Made by a program: the position numbers and the translations under genes. From Bin16 sp965206315 (GTDB lineage Bacteria; Chloroflexota; Dehalococcoidia; Lucifugimonadales; Australimonadaceae): DNA of 64,000 nucleotides. Numbering within the stretch: position 1 is the first letter of the stretch; each line of letters opens with the position of its first letter. The notes beneath the pieces were generated by a model that saw only the letters and a list, made by a program, of their open reading frames with translations, was not told the origin of the DNA and made no database searches. This document shows positions 52,039-60,939 of this stretch, piece after piece. The DNA lies in NCBI GenBank assembly GCA_965206315.1, contig OZ242210.1, positions 744,001 to 808,000 on the forward strand, in the 5' to 3' direction.

Positions 52039-52309
52039 ACGAGCGAGCACCAAGAGGGCCTGTAAGGCCAGATCCTGTGTCCTGCGATATCAAATGGCCC
52101 AACTCCCTTTGGGTAAGCAGGGTCGAGCAAGGAGCCGCAGACAGCGGAGTGAAGTTCGAATCACGCGTAGATATCGGTGATTAGGCGATGGTACTCTCCG
52201 CGCCGCACTGAGAAGTGCGGGATGCCACCGAGGGCTGGCGCATGCACGCCCAGCATGGCACGGGTAACGTACTGGATCTGTAATGCCTCACCCCAGCAGA
52301 AGGTACAGG
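52039..52309. other. Non-coding gap, nothing recognised
   Basis: About 270 bp between the HEPN remnant and the lipoprotein remnant. There is no convincing gene, RNA or strong hairpin. The short dyad GTGA-AGTTCGAA-TCAC near 52150 is not part of a tRNA. Confidence 0.5.
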
Positions 52310-52713
52310 ATGCGATATTGGGGGCTGATGCTTCTGGTGGTGCTCCTGCTCCCAGCGTGCGGCTCCATGTCGGACGACGAGTACCTAGCGCTCGCGTGCT
52401 CGGTACCCGCACCGCCGGAAGAGGGGAACCTGCAACTGCCGGAGTAGTACGGCACCAGCAGAGCACGCTGTCGTCGTTAGACCCGCCGAAGGAGTTCGAG
52501 CGCTACCATGAGGCGATGCTGGCATTCGCGAACGGGGTGGTCGGAATGGTGGAGGAGGCAGAGGCAGGAAATCGGAATGCATTCAACGACCAAGCTGAGC
52601 GGCTGAATGTGCTCACGCGGGACGTCCAAGACGCGTATGATGCGCTGAACGCCGAGCAGCTCGATTCCTTTATCGAACATGAGTGTTGGGTGCCTGGCGC
52701 ACCGAGCGTTTGA
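52310..52713 (+). pseudogene. Frameshifted lipoprotein
   Basis: An ATG at 52310 starts MRYWGLMLLVVLLLPACGSM, a signal peptide with lipobox LPAC, then SDDEYLALACSVP, but stops at 52447 after 45 codons. A different frame then continues as LSSLDPPKEFERYHEAMLAF and on to EQLDSFIEHECW, ending at 52713. The two parts look like one secreted protein joined across a frameshift, perhaps with lost sequence between them. It may still be expressed as the short lipopeptide. The function is unknown. Confidence 0.65.
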
Positions 52714-52752
52714 GTACTTCGCACACCCGGAGGAAAACGCAGCCCAGTGGCG

Positions 52753-52783
52753 TTGTGGGGACACGTCTCCCTCCCTGTACAAT
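52753..52783 (+). promoter_or_regulatory. Candidate promoter of the Thr/Pro-rich lipoprotein
   Basis: TTGTGG (52753-52758) and TACAAT (52778-52783) are separated by 19 bp, 55 bp before the GTG start. The spacing is longer than ideal. Confidence 0.35.
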
Positions 52784-52837
52784 GAAGATACGGTCATGGG
52801 TCGCCCCCTTGACGATAGAACGTGAAGGAGTAGCCCT

Positions 52838-53689
52838 GTGACCACAAGCAAGCGAAAGTCCACACGCGCGGGTTTCCGCAGCGCTGCGGCCGTCACACTC
52901 ATCCTTCTCATGCTCGCAGCGTTCGCGGCCGCTTGCAGCGACCCGACCCCAACGCCAACCGCGACCCCCCGGCCAACGCCGACACCGACGCCGACGGCAA
53001 CTCCTACACCGGTCCCGCCAACGCCGACCCCCACGCCCGCGCCGGAACCAACCCCGGACGCCATGATGCCCAAACCGGACGCAGGTTCCATGGCGGACCT
53101 CGTCATCGATGACAGCACCACCGTGGGCGACCTCATGGCTGCGCTCTCCGAGAGCGAGGTCTCCTGCCTGCGTGACGCCGTGGGCGAAGCCACGTTGGAT
53201 GCCGTTATGAACCTCCCTCTGGCGAGCGCTCCCGCGGGAGCCATGGATGCCCTGCCGTTCGACTGTCTCGCGCCGGAGAGCGCCATCGGCATCAGCATCG
53301 CCATGATGTCTGCGGCGGCTGGAGGACTGAGCGCGGAGACGCGCGGCTGCATCAGCGCCCTCGCGATGGAGAACCCCAGCGCGCTTGGGATCGGCGGGGA
53401 GCCGGAAGACCCTACGGAACTCTTCGGCACAGCCATACAGATGCAGCTGTGCATGACCGACGAGGAAGCCGCCCGCCTCGCAGCGAACAGCGGAGAAGCA
53501 ATGCCGCCACCCTCTGTCATGCGGTGCATGGAGGAGCAGCTCGGGAGCCTCGACGACCTGCTCACCCTGTTCTTCGGGGGCCTTGGAGGAGAGCCTGACC
53601 TGGCGAAGCTGGGTGAACTGATGGCAGCCGCCCAGGAGTGCGGGCTGGACCTCGCGCCGCCGGGAGGCGGCAGCCTGCAAGGCCCGTAG
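52838..53689 (+). CDS. Secreted lipoprotein with Thr/Pro repeat linker
   Basis: A 283-residue protein. A signal peptide ends in the lipobox FAAAC (C33), then a linker of about 40 residues consists almost only of Thr, Pro and Ala (TPTPTPTATPTP-type), as in cell-surface lipoproteins. The remaining domain of about 200 residues is helical, acidic and Met-rich, with spaced Cys (SCLRDAVG, FDCLAPES, GCISALAMENP, LCMTDEEAARLA, RCMEEQLG and ECGLD) that may form disulfides. I do not recognise the domain. The start is GTG at 52838, with AAGGAG seven bases upstream. Confidence 0.85.
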   Translation: MTTSKRKSTRAGFRSAAAVTLILLMLAAFAAACSDPTPTPTATPRPTPTPTPTATPTPVPPTPTPTPAPEPTPDAMMPKPDAGSMADLVIDDSTTVGDLMAALSESEVSCLRDAVGEATLDAVMNLPLASAPAGAMDALPFDCLAPESAIGISIAMMSAAAGGLSAETRGCISALAMENPSALGIGGEPEDPTELFGTAIQMQLCMTDEEAARLAANSGEAMPPPSVMRCMEEQLGSLDDLLTLFFGGLGGEPDLAKLGELMAAAQECGLDLAPPGGGSLQGP

Positions 53690-53809
53690 CCTCGCCCGTC
53701 CGCTCATCCTCATCTCACCCAACGTTGCGAGCCGTCCTGAGGGCGGCTCGCGGCATGTCCGCGTCCACTCGGCCCACTCGGCGCGGGAGGGCTGGCACGC
53801 TCCGAGGCT

Positions 53810-53838
53810 TTGACACTCCGCCTGTACGCCCATAGCAT
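53810..53838 (+). promoter_or_regulatory. Promoter of the SAM-recycling operon
   Basis: A consensus TTGACA (53810-53815) lies 17 bp before TAGCAT (53833-53838), 27 bp upstream of the mtnA start. It is the best sigma-70-like match noticed in the window. Confidence 0.65.
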
Positions 53839-53865
53839 TGTTCAGTACGCCCGTGGACAGATCCT

Positions 53866-54930
53866 GTGAGCGACCTACCCACCATCACCGAGGAACTTCA
53901 GCCCATCGTCTGGCAGGACGGGCAGCTCCTCCTGCTCGACCAGACGACGCTCCCCGCGAGCGAAGAATGGGTGACCGTCCACGACGTGACCGGCGCCGTC
54001 GAGGCCATACGCAACATGCGTGTGCGGGGAGCGCCCGCCATCGGCATCGCCGCCGCCTACGCCATGGCCATCGCCGCGCGCAGCATCGAAGCCTCCACCA
54101 TGCCTGCGTTCCTCGCTGAAATGGACGCTCAAGCGGAGTGGATAGCCGCCGCACGCCCCACCGCCGTCAACCTCGGCTGGGCCGTGCAGCGGTGCCAAGG
54201 CGCCGCGCGTACGTGCAGTACGCCCGACGAGGCTGCCGCACGCATCCTCGCTCTCGCACACGCCATGCGGGAGCAGGACATCGAGTCCAACAGGTCGATC
54301 GGACGCAACGGCGCAACGCTCATACCGGACTCCGGCGGCGTACTCACCCACTGCAACACCGGCGCGCTCGCAACGGCCGGGTACGGCACCGCGCTCGGCG
54401 TCATCCGCGCAGCGTGGGAGTCCGGCAAGCGGGTACGCGTCTTTCACACCGAGACCCGCCCCTGGCTGCAAGGCGCACGTCTCACCGCGTGGGAGTTCGC
54501 CCGGCTCGGCATACCGGCGACGCTTCTCGTTGACTCCGCTGCCGGCGCGCTCATGGCGTCCGGTCACGTCGCGGCTGTCATCACCGGCGCCGACCGTATC
54601 GCCGCGAACGGCGACACGGCGAACAAGATCGGAACGTACAGCCTGGCTGCTCTGGCGGCTGCGAACGGCATCCCCTTCTACGTCGCCGCGCCCCTCTCCA
54701 CGGTAGACCTGAACGTGAAGAGCGGAGCAGACATCCCTGTGGAGGAGCGCCCTGCCGTGGAGGTCACATCGCTGGCGGGGCAGCGCATCGCGGCAGAAGG
54801 GGTGGAGGTGTGGAACCCGGTGTTCGACGTAACGCCCGCCGGGCTCATCGCCGCGATCATCACGGAACACGGAGTGTTGCGTCCGCCGTACGACGCTGGG
54901 CTATGTAAGCGGGAGGCTACCTTTGCGTAA
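53866..54930 (+). CDS. mtnA: S-methyl-5-thioribose-1-phosphate isomerase
   Basis: A 354-residue isomerase of methionine salvage that converts MTR-1-P to MTRu-1-P. RNMRVRGAPAIGIAAAYAMA (about residues 49-68), the catalytic C163 in THCNTGALATAGYGTALG and D243 in ITGADRIAANGD are intact, as is NKIGTYSLA. The start is GTG at 53866. Later salvage enzymes are not in the window, so the MTR-1-P branch may end in a shunt. It is first in an operon with mtnP, ahcY and metK. Confidence 0.95.
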   Translation: MSDLPTITEELQPIVWQDGQLLLLDQTTLPASEEWVTVHDVTGAVEAIRNMRVRGAPAIGIAAAYAMAIAARSIEASTMPAFLAEMDAQAEWIAAARPTAVNLGWAVQRCQGAARTCSTPDEAAARILALAHAMREQDIESNRSIGRNGATLIPDSGGVLTHCNTGALATAGYGTALGVIRAAWESGKRVRVFHTETRPWLQGARLTAWEFARLGIPATLLVDSAAGALMASGHVAAVITGADRIAANGDTANKIGTYSLAALAAANGIPFYVAAPLSTVDLNVKSGADIPVEERPAVEVTSLAGQRIAAEGVEVWNPVFDVTPAGLIAAIITEHGVLRPPYDAGLCKREATFA

Positions 54931-54954
54931 CGCGTCCGCCCCACCTCCGCAGGT

Positions 54955-55065
54955 TCACCCCCATCCTAACCTTCCCCCATCAAGGGGGAAGGGACCAGGC
55001 ACGCTACCCATGCCCCGCCCACGGGATGCGAGGGTCCTGCCTGCGCAGGAACGACGGAGTGGGGT
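54955..55065. repeat. Palindromic repeats between mtnA and mtnP
   Basis: CCTTCCCCC-ATCAA-GGGGGAAGG (about 54970-54992) and TCCTGCC-TGC-GCAGGAACGAC (about 55032-55052) are hairpins of the dispersed family. They separate mtnA from mtnP by 138 bp and could attenuate read-through. Confidence 0.7.
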
Positions 55066-55068
55066 GGC

Positions 55069-55944
55069 ATGACTGACCTGCCACGCGCAACCGTCGGCAT
55101 CATCGGCGGCACCGGCCTCTACGACATCAGCATGGACAGCGTGCGGGAAGTAACGCTCTCCACGCCCTACGGAGAGCCCAGCGGCGCCATCACCATAGGC
55201 GAGATGGGAGGTGTCGCGGCTGCGTTCCTTCCACGGCACGGCGCAGGCCATCGCATATCTCCCACGGAGCTGAACTCCCACGCCAACATCCACGCATTCA
55301 AGCAGCTGGGTGTCGAGCGTGTGGTCTCCGTGAGCGCCGTGGGCAGCCTGCAGGAGCAGATAGCGCCGCTGCACATGGTCGTGCCGGACCAACTGATCGA
55401 CCGTACGAGGTTGCGCGGGAACACCTTCTTCGGCGATGGTCTTGTAGCGCACATCTCCTTCGCCGACCCGTTCTGCCCCGACCTGAGCGCTCGATTGGCG
55501 GACGCCGCCGAGGAAGACGCCTCGACTACCGTGCACCGGGGTGGAACGCTGGTGGTGATGGAAGGCCCCGCCTTCTCCACCCGGGCAGAGTCCGCTCTCT
55601 ACCGCTCCTGGGGCGCGAGCATCATAGGCATGACGGCGCTGCCCGAGGCGAAGCTGGCCCGCGAGGCCGAGATGTGCTACGCGACGCTCGCGTGCGCGAC
55701 CGACTACGATGTATGGCACGACGAGTACGCAAGCGTAACGGTCGAGGTGGTGATACAGAACCTGCAGAGGAACGTAGCGGCGTCACGGGAGACGTTGGGC
55801 CGCCTCATCCCCCGTCTTGGGGGCGAGCGCACGTGCGGGTGCGGGGACGCCTTGCGCAACGCGATAGTCACACCCATCGAACATGCCCCACGGGAGACCC
55901 TGGAGCGACTCGGCCCCATCGTCTCCCGGTACACTAACCAGTGA
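55069..55944 (+). CDS. mtnP: S-methyl-5'-thioadenosine phosphorylase
   Basis: A 291-residue nucleoside phosphorylase of the PNP/MTAP family that cleaves methylthioadenosine to adenine and MTR-1-P, the substrate of the preceding gene product. It starts VGIIGGTGLYDI, then FLPRHGAGHRISPTELNSHA, VSVSAVGSLQEQ, and the base and methylthio pocket MEGPAFSTRAES followed by GMTALPEAKLAREAE. GTGGGGTGGC lies upstream of the ATG at 55069. Confidence 0.95.
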   Translation: MTDLPRATVGIIGGTGLYDISMDSVREVTLSTPYGEPSGAITIGEMGGVAAAFLPRHGAGHRISPTELNSHANIHAFKQLGVERVVSVSAVGSLQEQIAPLHMVVPDQLIDRTRLRGNTFFGDGLVAHISFADPFCPDLSARLADAAEEDASTTVHRGGTLVVMEGPAFSTRAESALYRSWGASIIGMTALPEAKLAREAEMCYATLACATDYDVWHDEYASVTVEVVIQNLQRNVAASRETLGRLIPRLGGERTCGCGDALRNAIVTPIEHAPRETLERLGPIVSRYTNQ

Positions 55945-55956
55945 GGAGCTGACGAC

Positions 55957-56310
55957 ATGGCACGAGGACGACAGGAACCGGGCGAGCCTTACCGGCGGAT
56001 ATCCGTCGAGGAGGCCCACGAGATGCAACAGGAAGGCGCACTCGTCGTAGACGTGCGGCGCCCCGACGAATGGGTCGCGGGACACGTCTCCGGCGCATTG
56101 CACATCCCCGTGGACGACTTCCTCGGAGAGGCGGAGGCGAAGCTTCCGAAGGACAACGACCTGCTCTTCATCTGCGCCGCGGGCGTCCGCAGCGGACTGG
56201 CGGCGGAGATGGCCGCAGCGCTCGGCTTCGAGTCCGAGCGCCTCTACAACGTCGAGGAAGGCACGCCGACCTGGATCGCGGCGGACCTGCCGACCGACTA
56301 CGGCGATTAA
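55957..56310 (+). CDS. Rhodanese-like domain protein
   Basis: A 117-residue single rhodanese domain. The active-site loop is FICAAGVRSGLAAEM with C73 as sulfur carrier, preceded by VVDVRRPDEWVAGHVSGALH. It could handle persulfide sulfur. It lies between mtnP and ahcY (12 and 15 bp gaps), so a link to sulfur and methionine metabolism is plausible but not defined. Confidence 0.9.
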   Translation: MARGRQEPGEPYRRISVEEAHEMQQEGALVVDVRRPDEWVAGHVSGALHIPVDDFLGEAEAKLPKDNDLLFICAAGVRSGLAAEMAAALGFESERLYNVEEGTPTWIAADLPTDYGD

Positions 56311-56325
56311 GGAAGGGAGAGATTC

Positions 56326-57597
56326 TTGCAACCGGAAGGAAAACTCGGAGACGTCAAGGACCCATCGCTGGCGGACGAGGGAGTCCGCCTCGTTGAATGG
56401 GCTGCACGGGAGATGCCCGTGATACGCCTGATAAGAGAGCGCTTCGCCAGGGAGAAGCCCCTGGAGGGGCTCACCCTCGCGGCCTGCCTGCACGTAACCT
56501 CGGAGACGGCCAACCTCGCCCTCGCCCTGCAAGCCGGAGGCGCGGACGTGCGTCTCTGCGCGAGCAACCCCCTCTCCACGCAGGACCCCATCGCGGCTGC
56601 GCTCGCCGTCGCCTACGACATACCCACCTACTCCATCAAGGGCGAGGACAACGACACCTACTACCAGCACATCGCCTCCGTCGTTGACGCGAAGCCGCAC
56701 ATGACGATGGACGACGGCGCCGACCTCGTGGCCATGCTCCACACCCAGCGGCAGGCGCTCCTCGACGGCGTCATCGGGGGGATGGAGGAGACGACGACGG
56801 GCGTGATACGGCTGCGCAGCATGGCGAAGGCCGGCAAGCTCCGCTACCCCATCATCGCCGTTAACCAGGCCGACACCAAGCACATGTTCGACAACCGCTA
56901 CGGCACCGGCCAGAGCACGCTGGACGGCATCACGCGCGCCACGAACCTGCTCTTCGCAGGGAAGAACGTGGTCGTCGCGGGCTATGGCTGGTGCGGACGG
57001 GGCATCGCCATGCGCGCCAGGGGCATGGGCGCACAGGTCATCGTTACCGAAATCGACCCCGTCCGGGCGCTCGAAGCGACGATGGACGGCCACCAGCTCA
57101 TGCGCATGGACGACGCGGCCCGTGCAGGAGACGTCTTCGTCACGGTGACCGGAGGCAAGCACGCCATCGACGCGCAGCACTTCCAGGTGATGAAGGACGA
57201 GGCCGTTATCGCCAACAGCGGCCACTTCAACGTGGAGATCAACATCGACGCACTGGAGGACGCCGCCGTCGAGAAGAAGGAAGTGCGCCCCATGGTGCAC
57301 CAGTACGTGATGGCCGACGGGCGCAAGATCAACCTGCTCGCGGAGGGCAGGCTGGTCAACCTCTCCGCCGCGGAAGGACACCCCTCCGCGGTGATGGACA
57401 TGAGCTTCGCCAACCAGGCGCTCAGCGCCGAGTACATGGCGAAGAACGCCGCCAACCTCCCTATAGACGTCTACGACGTCCCCCTGGAGCTCGACCAGCA
57501 GGTCGCCTCGCTCAAACTGGAAGCGATGGGCCTCTCGATGGACATCCTCTCGGAGGAACAGGCCGCCTACCTGGCGGGATGGGAAGCGGGCACGTAG
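56326..57597 (+). CDS. ahcY: Adenosylhomocysteinase
   Basis: A 423-residue NAD-dependent hydrolase that splits S-adenosylhomocysteine into adenosine and homocysteine. Substrate-domain pieces are HVTSETANLALAL, SNPLSTQDPIAAAL and EETTTGVIRL. The NAD motif is VAGYGWCGRGIAMRARGMGA (about residues 216-235), then TGGKHAID and the C-terminal signature. It is a short type without the roughly 40-residue insert of many bacterial enzymes. The start is TTG at 56326, with GGAAGGGAGA well placed. Confidence 0.95.
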   Translation: MQPEGKLGDVKDPSLADEGVRLVEWAAREMPVIRLIRERFAREKPLEGLTLAACLHVTSETANLALALQAGGADVRLCASNPLSTQDPIAAALAVAYDIPTYSIKGEDNDTYYQHIASVVDAKPHMTMDDGADLVAMLHTQRQALLDGVIGGMEETTTGVIRLRSMAKAGKLRYPIIAVNQADTKHMFDNRYGTGQSTLDGITRATNLLFAGKNVVVAGYGWCGRGIAMRARGMGAQVIVTEIDPVRALEATMDGHQLMRMDDAARAGDVFVTVTGGKHAIDAQHFQVMKDEAVIANSGHFNVEINIDALEDAAVEKKEVRPMVHQYVMADGRKINLLAEGRLVNLSAAEGHPSAVMDMSFANQALSAEYMAKNAANLPIDVYDVPLELDQQVASLKLEAMGLSMDILSEEQAAYLAGWEAGT

Positions 57598-57639
57598 CTC
57601 GCAGGCAAAGCAACTTCTGGAGTTCGGAGGACCCACGGA

Positions 57640-58869
57640 ATGACACAGACCGGAACGACGTTCGAGACTTCACCCTCTTACCTGCTGACCTCGGAGTCCG
57701 TTACCGAGGGACATCCCGACAAGCTGTGCGATCAGGTATCCGACGCGATCCTCGACGCCATCTATGCGCAGGACCCGATGGCCCGCGTCGCGTGCGAAAC
57801 GGCCACCGGCACGAACATCGTCATGGTGGTCGGCGAGATCACCACGACCGCCAAGGTCGACTACGAGGCCATCGTCCGCGACACCGTCAGGCGCATCGGC
57901 TACGACGACCAGGAGATCGGCATCGACTACAAGACCTGTGAGGTCATCGTCCGGCTGCACGAGCAGTCGCCCGACATCAAGGCCGGAGTGGACACGGCGC
58001 TCGAAGAGCGCGGCAAGGACGGCGCGACCGACGAACTGAACCTCGGGGCAGGCGACCAGGGCATGATGGTCGGCTTCGCCTGCAGCGAGACCGCCGAGTT
58101 CATGCCGCTCACCATCTCACTCGCCCACAAGCTCACCCGACGCCTCTCCATCGCCCGGCGGGAGGGCGTCATCCCCTATCTGAAGCCGGACGGCAAGTCA
58201 CAGGTCACCGTGGAGTACGCCCACGGCAAACCGAAGCGCATCGCGGCCATCGTGGTCAGCACACAGCACAGCGCGGACGTGACCAACGAGGAGATAGAGC
58301 GGGACGTACGCGAGCACGTGATCGGAGCGGAGGTCCCCGCGGACCTCATGGACGACGACACCCGCATCTACGTGAACCCGTCGGGACGTTTCGTCGTCGG
58401 CGGGCCGCACGGCGACTCCGGCCTCACCGGACGCAAGATCATCGTCGACACCTACGGAGGCGTCGCGCGCCACGGCGGCGGAGCGTTCTCCGGCAAGGAC
58501 CCCACGAAGGTGGACCGCTCGGCAACGTACGCGGCGCGATGGGTCGCGAAGAACGTCGTCGCGGCCGGTCTCGCCGACCGCTGCGAGGTGCAGGTCTCCT
58601 ACGCCATCGGCGTGGCGGAGCCCACCAGCCTCGCAGTCGAGACGTTCGGCACGAACAAGGTGGACACCGCGCTCATCACCGAACTGGTGAAGAAGCACTT
58701 CGACCTGCGGCCACGCGCCATCATCCGCGACCTCGAACTCAGGAGGCCGATCTACGGCCCGACCGCTTCCTACGGCCACTTCGGGCGTATGGACGTGGAC
58801 CTGCCATGGGAGCGCACGGACAAGGCGGAGGCCCTGCGCGCCGACGCGAAGTTGGGAGCCGCCCGGTGA
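57640..58869 (+). CDS. metK: S-adenosylmethionine synthetase
   Basis: A 409-residue enzyme that makes SAM from ATP and methionine. Signatures are SVTEGHPDKLCDQVSDAILD (about residues 18-37), the hexapeptide-type GAGDQGMMVGFA, VNPSGRFVVGGPHGDSGLTG and GGGAFSGKDPTKVDRSATYA, which carry the metal and triphosphate ligands. It directly follows ahcY and overlaps the downstream phosphohexomutase by 4 bp. Confidence 0.97.
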   Translation: MTQTGTTFETSPSYLLTSESVTEGHPDKLCDQVSDAILDAIYAQDPMARVACETATGTNIVMVVGEITTTAKVDYEAIVRDTVRRIGYDDQEIGIDYKTCEVIVRLHEQSPDIKAGVDTALEERGKDGATDELNLGAGDQGMMVGFACSETAEFMPLTISLAHKLTRRLSIARREGVIPYLKPDGKSQVTVEYAHGKPKRIAAIVVSTQHSADVTNEEIERDVREHVIGAEVPADLMDDDTRIYVNPSGRFVVGGPHGDSGLTGRKIIVDTYGGVARHGGGAFSGKDPTKVDRSATYAARWVAKNVVAAGLADRCEVQVSYAIGVAEPTSLAVETFGTNKVDTALITELVKKHFDLRPRAIIRDLELRRPIYGPTASYGHFGRMDVDLPWERTDKAEALRADAKLGAAR

Positions 58870-60299
58870 GCAACGAACCGCTCATCCGGTTCGGCACCGA
58901 CGGCTGGCGAGCCCTCATCGCCCGAGACTACACGTTCGAGAACGTGCGCATCTGCGCCGCAGCCGTCGCCGCGTACCTCAAGGATGAGGGGATGGGCGAG
59001 CGCGGCGCCGTCGTCGGGTACGACACCCGCTGGGGTTCGCCGGAGTTCGCGGCAGAGGCTGCCGCCGTCATCGCCGCGAACGGGATCCCCACGTACGTCT
59101 CCAGCCACGTCTCTCCCACGCCCGTGGTCAGCTACAACATCCTCCACCGGCAGGCGGGCGGCGGCGTCATCATCACGGCCAGTCACAACTCCGGCCTGTG
59201 GAACGGCTTCAAGTACAAGCCCGACTACGCCGGCAGCGCGCCGCCTGAGATCGTCGAGAAGATCGAGCGCCACATAGACGCGCTCCAGGCTGCAGGAGGC
59301 GTGGACGCACCCGGACGGGACGCTTCGAAGGCGCAGACCGTCGAGATGGCGGCCCCCTACCTCGCCAACCTCGCGAACGTCATCGACATGCAGGCGATCG
59401 GAGCGGCGGGTCTGCGTATCGGCGTGGACGCCATGCACGGTGCAGGCGGAGGGTACTTCAGCGCCGCGCTCGACGGCGCCGGTGGGAGCGTGGAGGAGAT
59501 GCGCGCCGAGCGGAACCCCGCGTTCCCCGGCATGCGCCAGCCCGAGCCGATCGAGCCGAACCTCGGCCCGAGCATCGAGGCCGCGCGCGCAGGACGTTTC
59601 GACGTCGTTCTCGCGAACGACGGCGACGCCGACCGCCTAGGCGTGCTCGACGAGAACGGCGCCTTCATCGACACGCTCTCCACGTTCTCTCTGCTCTGCC
59701 TGCACCAGCTGGACGGCAAGGGCCTGCGCGGGCCCATCATCCGCTCGCTCACGCAGAGCGCGATGATCGACAAGCTTGCCGCGCTGTACGACGTGCCCGT
59801 CCACGTAACGCCCGTCGGCTTCAAGTTCGTCGGGCCCGCGATGCTCACGGAGTCGGCGGTCGCGGCAGGAGAGGAGAGCGGCGGCTACGCCTTCCAGGGC
59901 AACATCCCGGAGCGGGACGGCATCTTCAGCGGCCTTCTCTTCGCGGAGCTGATGGCCAGGACCGGCAAACGGGCATCGGAACTCGTCAAACTGCTGTTCG
60001 AGAAGGTTGGCGAGCACGCCTACGACCGCCTCGACGTCGACCTCGCTCCCGACGACCCCAAGCCGGATACGCAAGCGCTCGCTGCGAGTCCACCTGCGTC
60101 CATCGCAGGGCTGCGGGTAACCGGCACCGACACGATGGACGGCGTGCGTTACGTGTTGGAGGACGGCTTCTGGGGGCTGGTACGCCCCTCCGGCACCGAG
60201 CCGCTCCTCCGCATCTATGCCGAAGGCGACAGCCCCCAGCGCGTCGCCGAGATGCTCCAGGAGCTGCGCGGTCTCGCGGGAGCTACGCCACGAACTTAA
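58866..60299 (+). CDS. Alpha-D-phosphohexomutase (phosphoglucomutase/phosphoglucosamine mutase type)
   Basis: A 477-residue four-domain mutase. It begins IRFGTDGWRALI. The phosphoserine is S106 in TASHNSGLWNGFK, with Ser where most members have Pro. The metal loop is ANDGDADRLG (about 250-259), the sugar-specificity loop EESGGYAFQGNIPERDGI and the phosphate-binding loop RPSGTEPLLRIYAE. Substrate choice among glucose, mannose and glucosamine phosphate is not clear. The start is GTG at 58866 inside the metK stop. The 3' end overlaps the convergent toxin-antitoxin gene by 17 bp. Confidence 0.92.
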   Translation: MSNEPLIRFGTDGWRALIARDYTFENVRICAAAVAAYLKDEGMGERGAVVGYDTRWGSPEFAAEAAAVIAANGIPTYVSSHVSPTPVVSYNILHRQAGGGVIITASHNSGLWNGFKYKPDYAGSAPPEIVEKIERHIDALQAAGGVDAPGRDASKAQTVEMAAPYLANLANVIDMQAIGAAGLRIGVDAMHGAGGGYFSAALDGAGGSVEEMRAERNPAFPGMRQPEPIEPNLGPSIEAARAGRFDVVLANDGDADRLGVLDENGAFIDTLSTFSLLCLHQLDGKGLRGPIIRSLTQSAMIDKLAALYDVPVHVTPVGFKFVGPAMLTESAVAAGEESGGYAFQGNIPERDGIFSGLLFAELMARTGKRASELVKLLFEKVGEHAYDRLDVDLAPDDPKPDTQALAASPPASIAGLRVTGTDTMDGVRYVLEDGFWGLVRPSGTEPLLRIYAEGDSPQRVAEMLQELRGLAGATPRT

Positions 60300-60885
60300 G
60301 CTTGACGCCAGAGGCGGCGGACATCTTCGCCAGCGTGTCGAGCCTGGGGTTCCGACGCCCCGACAAGGTACGCGAGAGGGCCACGCGGTCCAGATTGGCC
60401 TTTGCCGCCAGCCTGGACACGCCTCCCTGCGCCTCGGCAACGTTGCGAAACGCCTTCATCAGCAGGCGAGGGTCGTCGCCCATCTCCTCGATCACCGCGT
60501 TCAAGTACGCAGCGATGTCTTCAGGAGTCCTGAGGTAATCGGCGGCTCTGTGTTCTCTCACGGGCATTTCGTTCTCCTGTGCGTACTGCTTCCAGAGGGC
60601 CTGCGCGTTGAGGATGTCCGTAGACTGACGTGCCTTCGTTCCTCCGCCCAACAGGACCACCAGTATGTCTCCGTCGCGTCCGTAGTAGACGCGGTATCCG
60701 GGGCCAAAGTCGAGGCGGAGTTCGGAGACGCCTTCCCCGACTTGCCTGTGGTCACCGAAGTTGCCGAACTCAATGCGGTCGATACGCGCTTGGATCCGAG
60801 CGCGTACCTGGGCATCCTGCCGCCTGAACCACCTGTCGAAAGGATTCTGCCCTCCTTGGGTGACGTACTGGACTACCCTCAGCAT
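60283..60885 (-). CDS. Fused RelE/ParE-type toxin and HigA-type antitoxin
   Basis: A 200-residue single frame. Residues 1-105 are a killer-protein (Gp49/RelE superfamily) toxin: VSELRLDFGPGYRVYYGRDG followed by LLGGGTKARQSTDILNAQ. Residues 107-200 are an addiction-module antidote with HTH: ADYLRTPEDIAAYLNAVIEE, then GGVSRLAAKANLDRVALSRT and NPRLDTLAKMSAA. These are normally two genes. The antidote part has its own start, ATG at 60567 (M107), five bases after AGGAGA (60578-60573), so free antitoxin can probably also be made. Toxicity of the fusion is unknown. Confidence 0.85.
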   Translation of the reverse strand: MLRVVQYVTQGGQNPFDRWFRRQDAQVRARIQARIDRIEFGNFGDHRQVGEGVSELRLDFGPGYRVYYGRDGDILVVLLGGGTKARQSTDILNAQALWKQYAQENEMPVREHRAADYLRTPEDIAAYLNAVIEEMGDDPRLLMKAFRNVAEAQGGVSRLAAKANLDRVALSRTLSGRRNPRLDTLAKMSAASGVKLKFVA

Positions 60886-60939
60886 GGAGGGATTGTAGCC
60901 AGAAGGCTACAGCAAATCAAGGATGAGGACCGGGGGGAT

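Noticed and set aside
52140..52170. GTTCGAATC resembling a tRNA T-loop
   Set aside because: No acceptor or anticodon stem can be formed around it.
49575..53700. Prophage or integrated element covering terL to the lipoproteins
   Set aside because: There is no integrase, portal, capsid or attachment repeat. Only a lone terL and toxin-antitoxin remnants are present.
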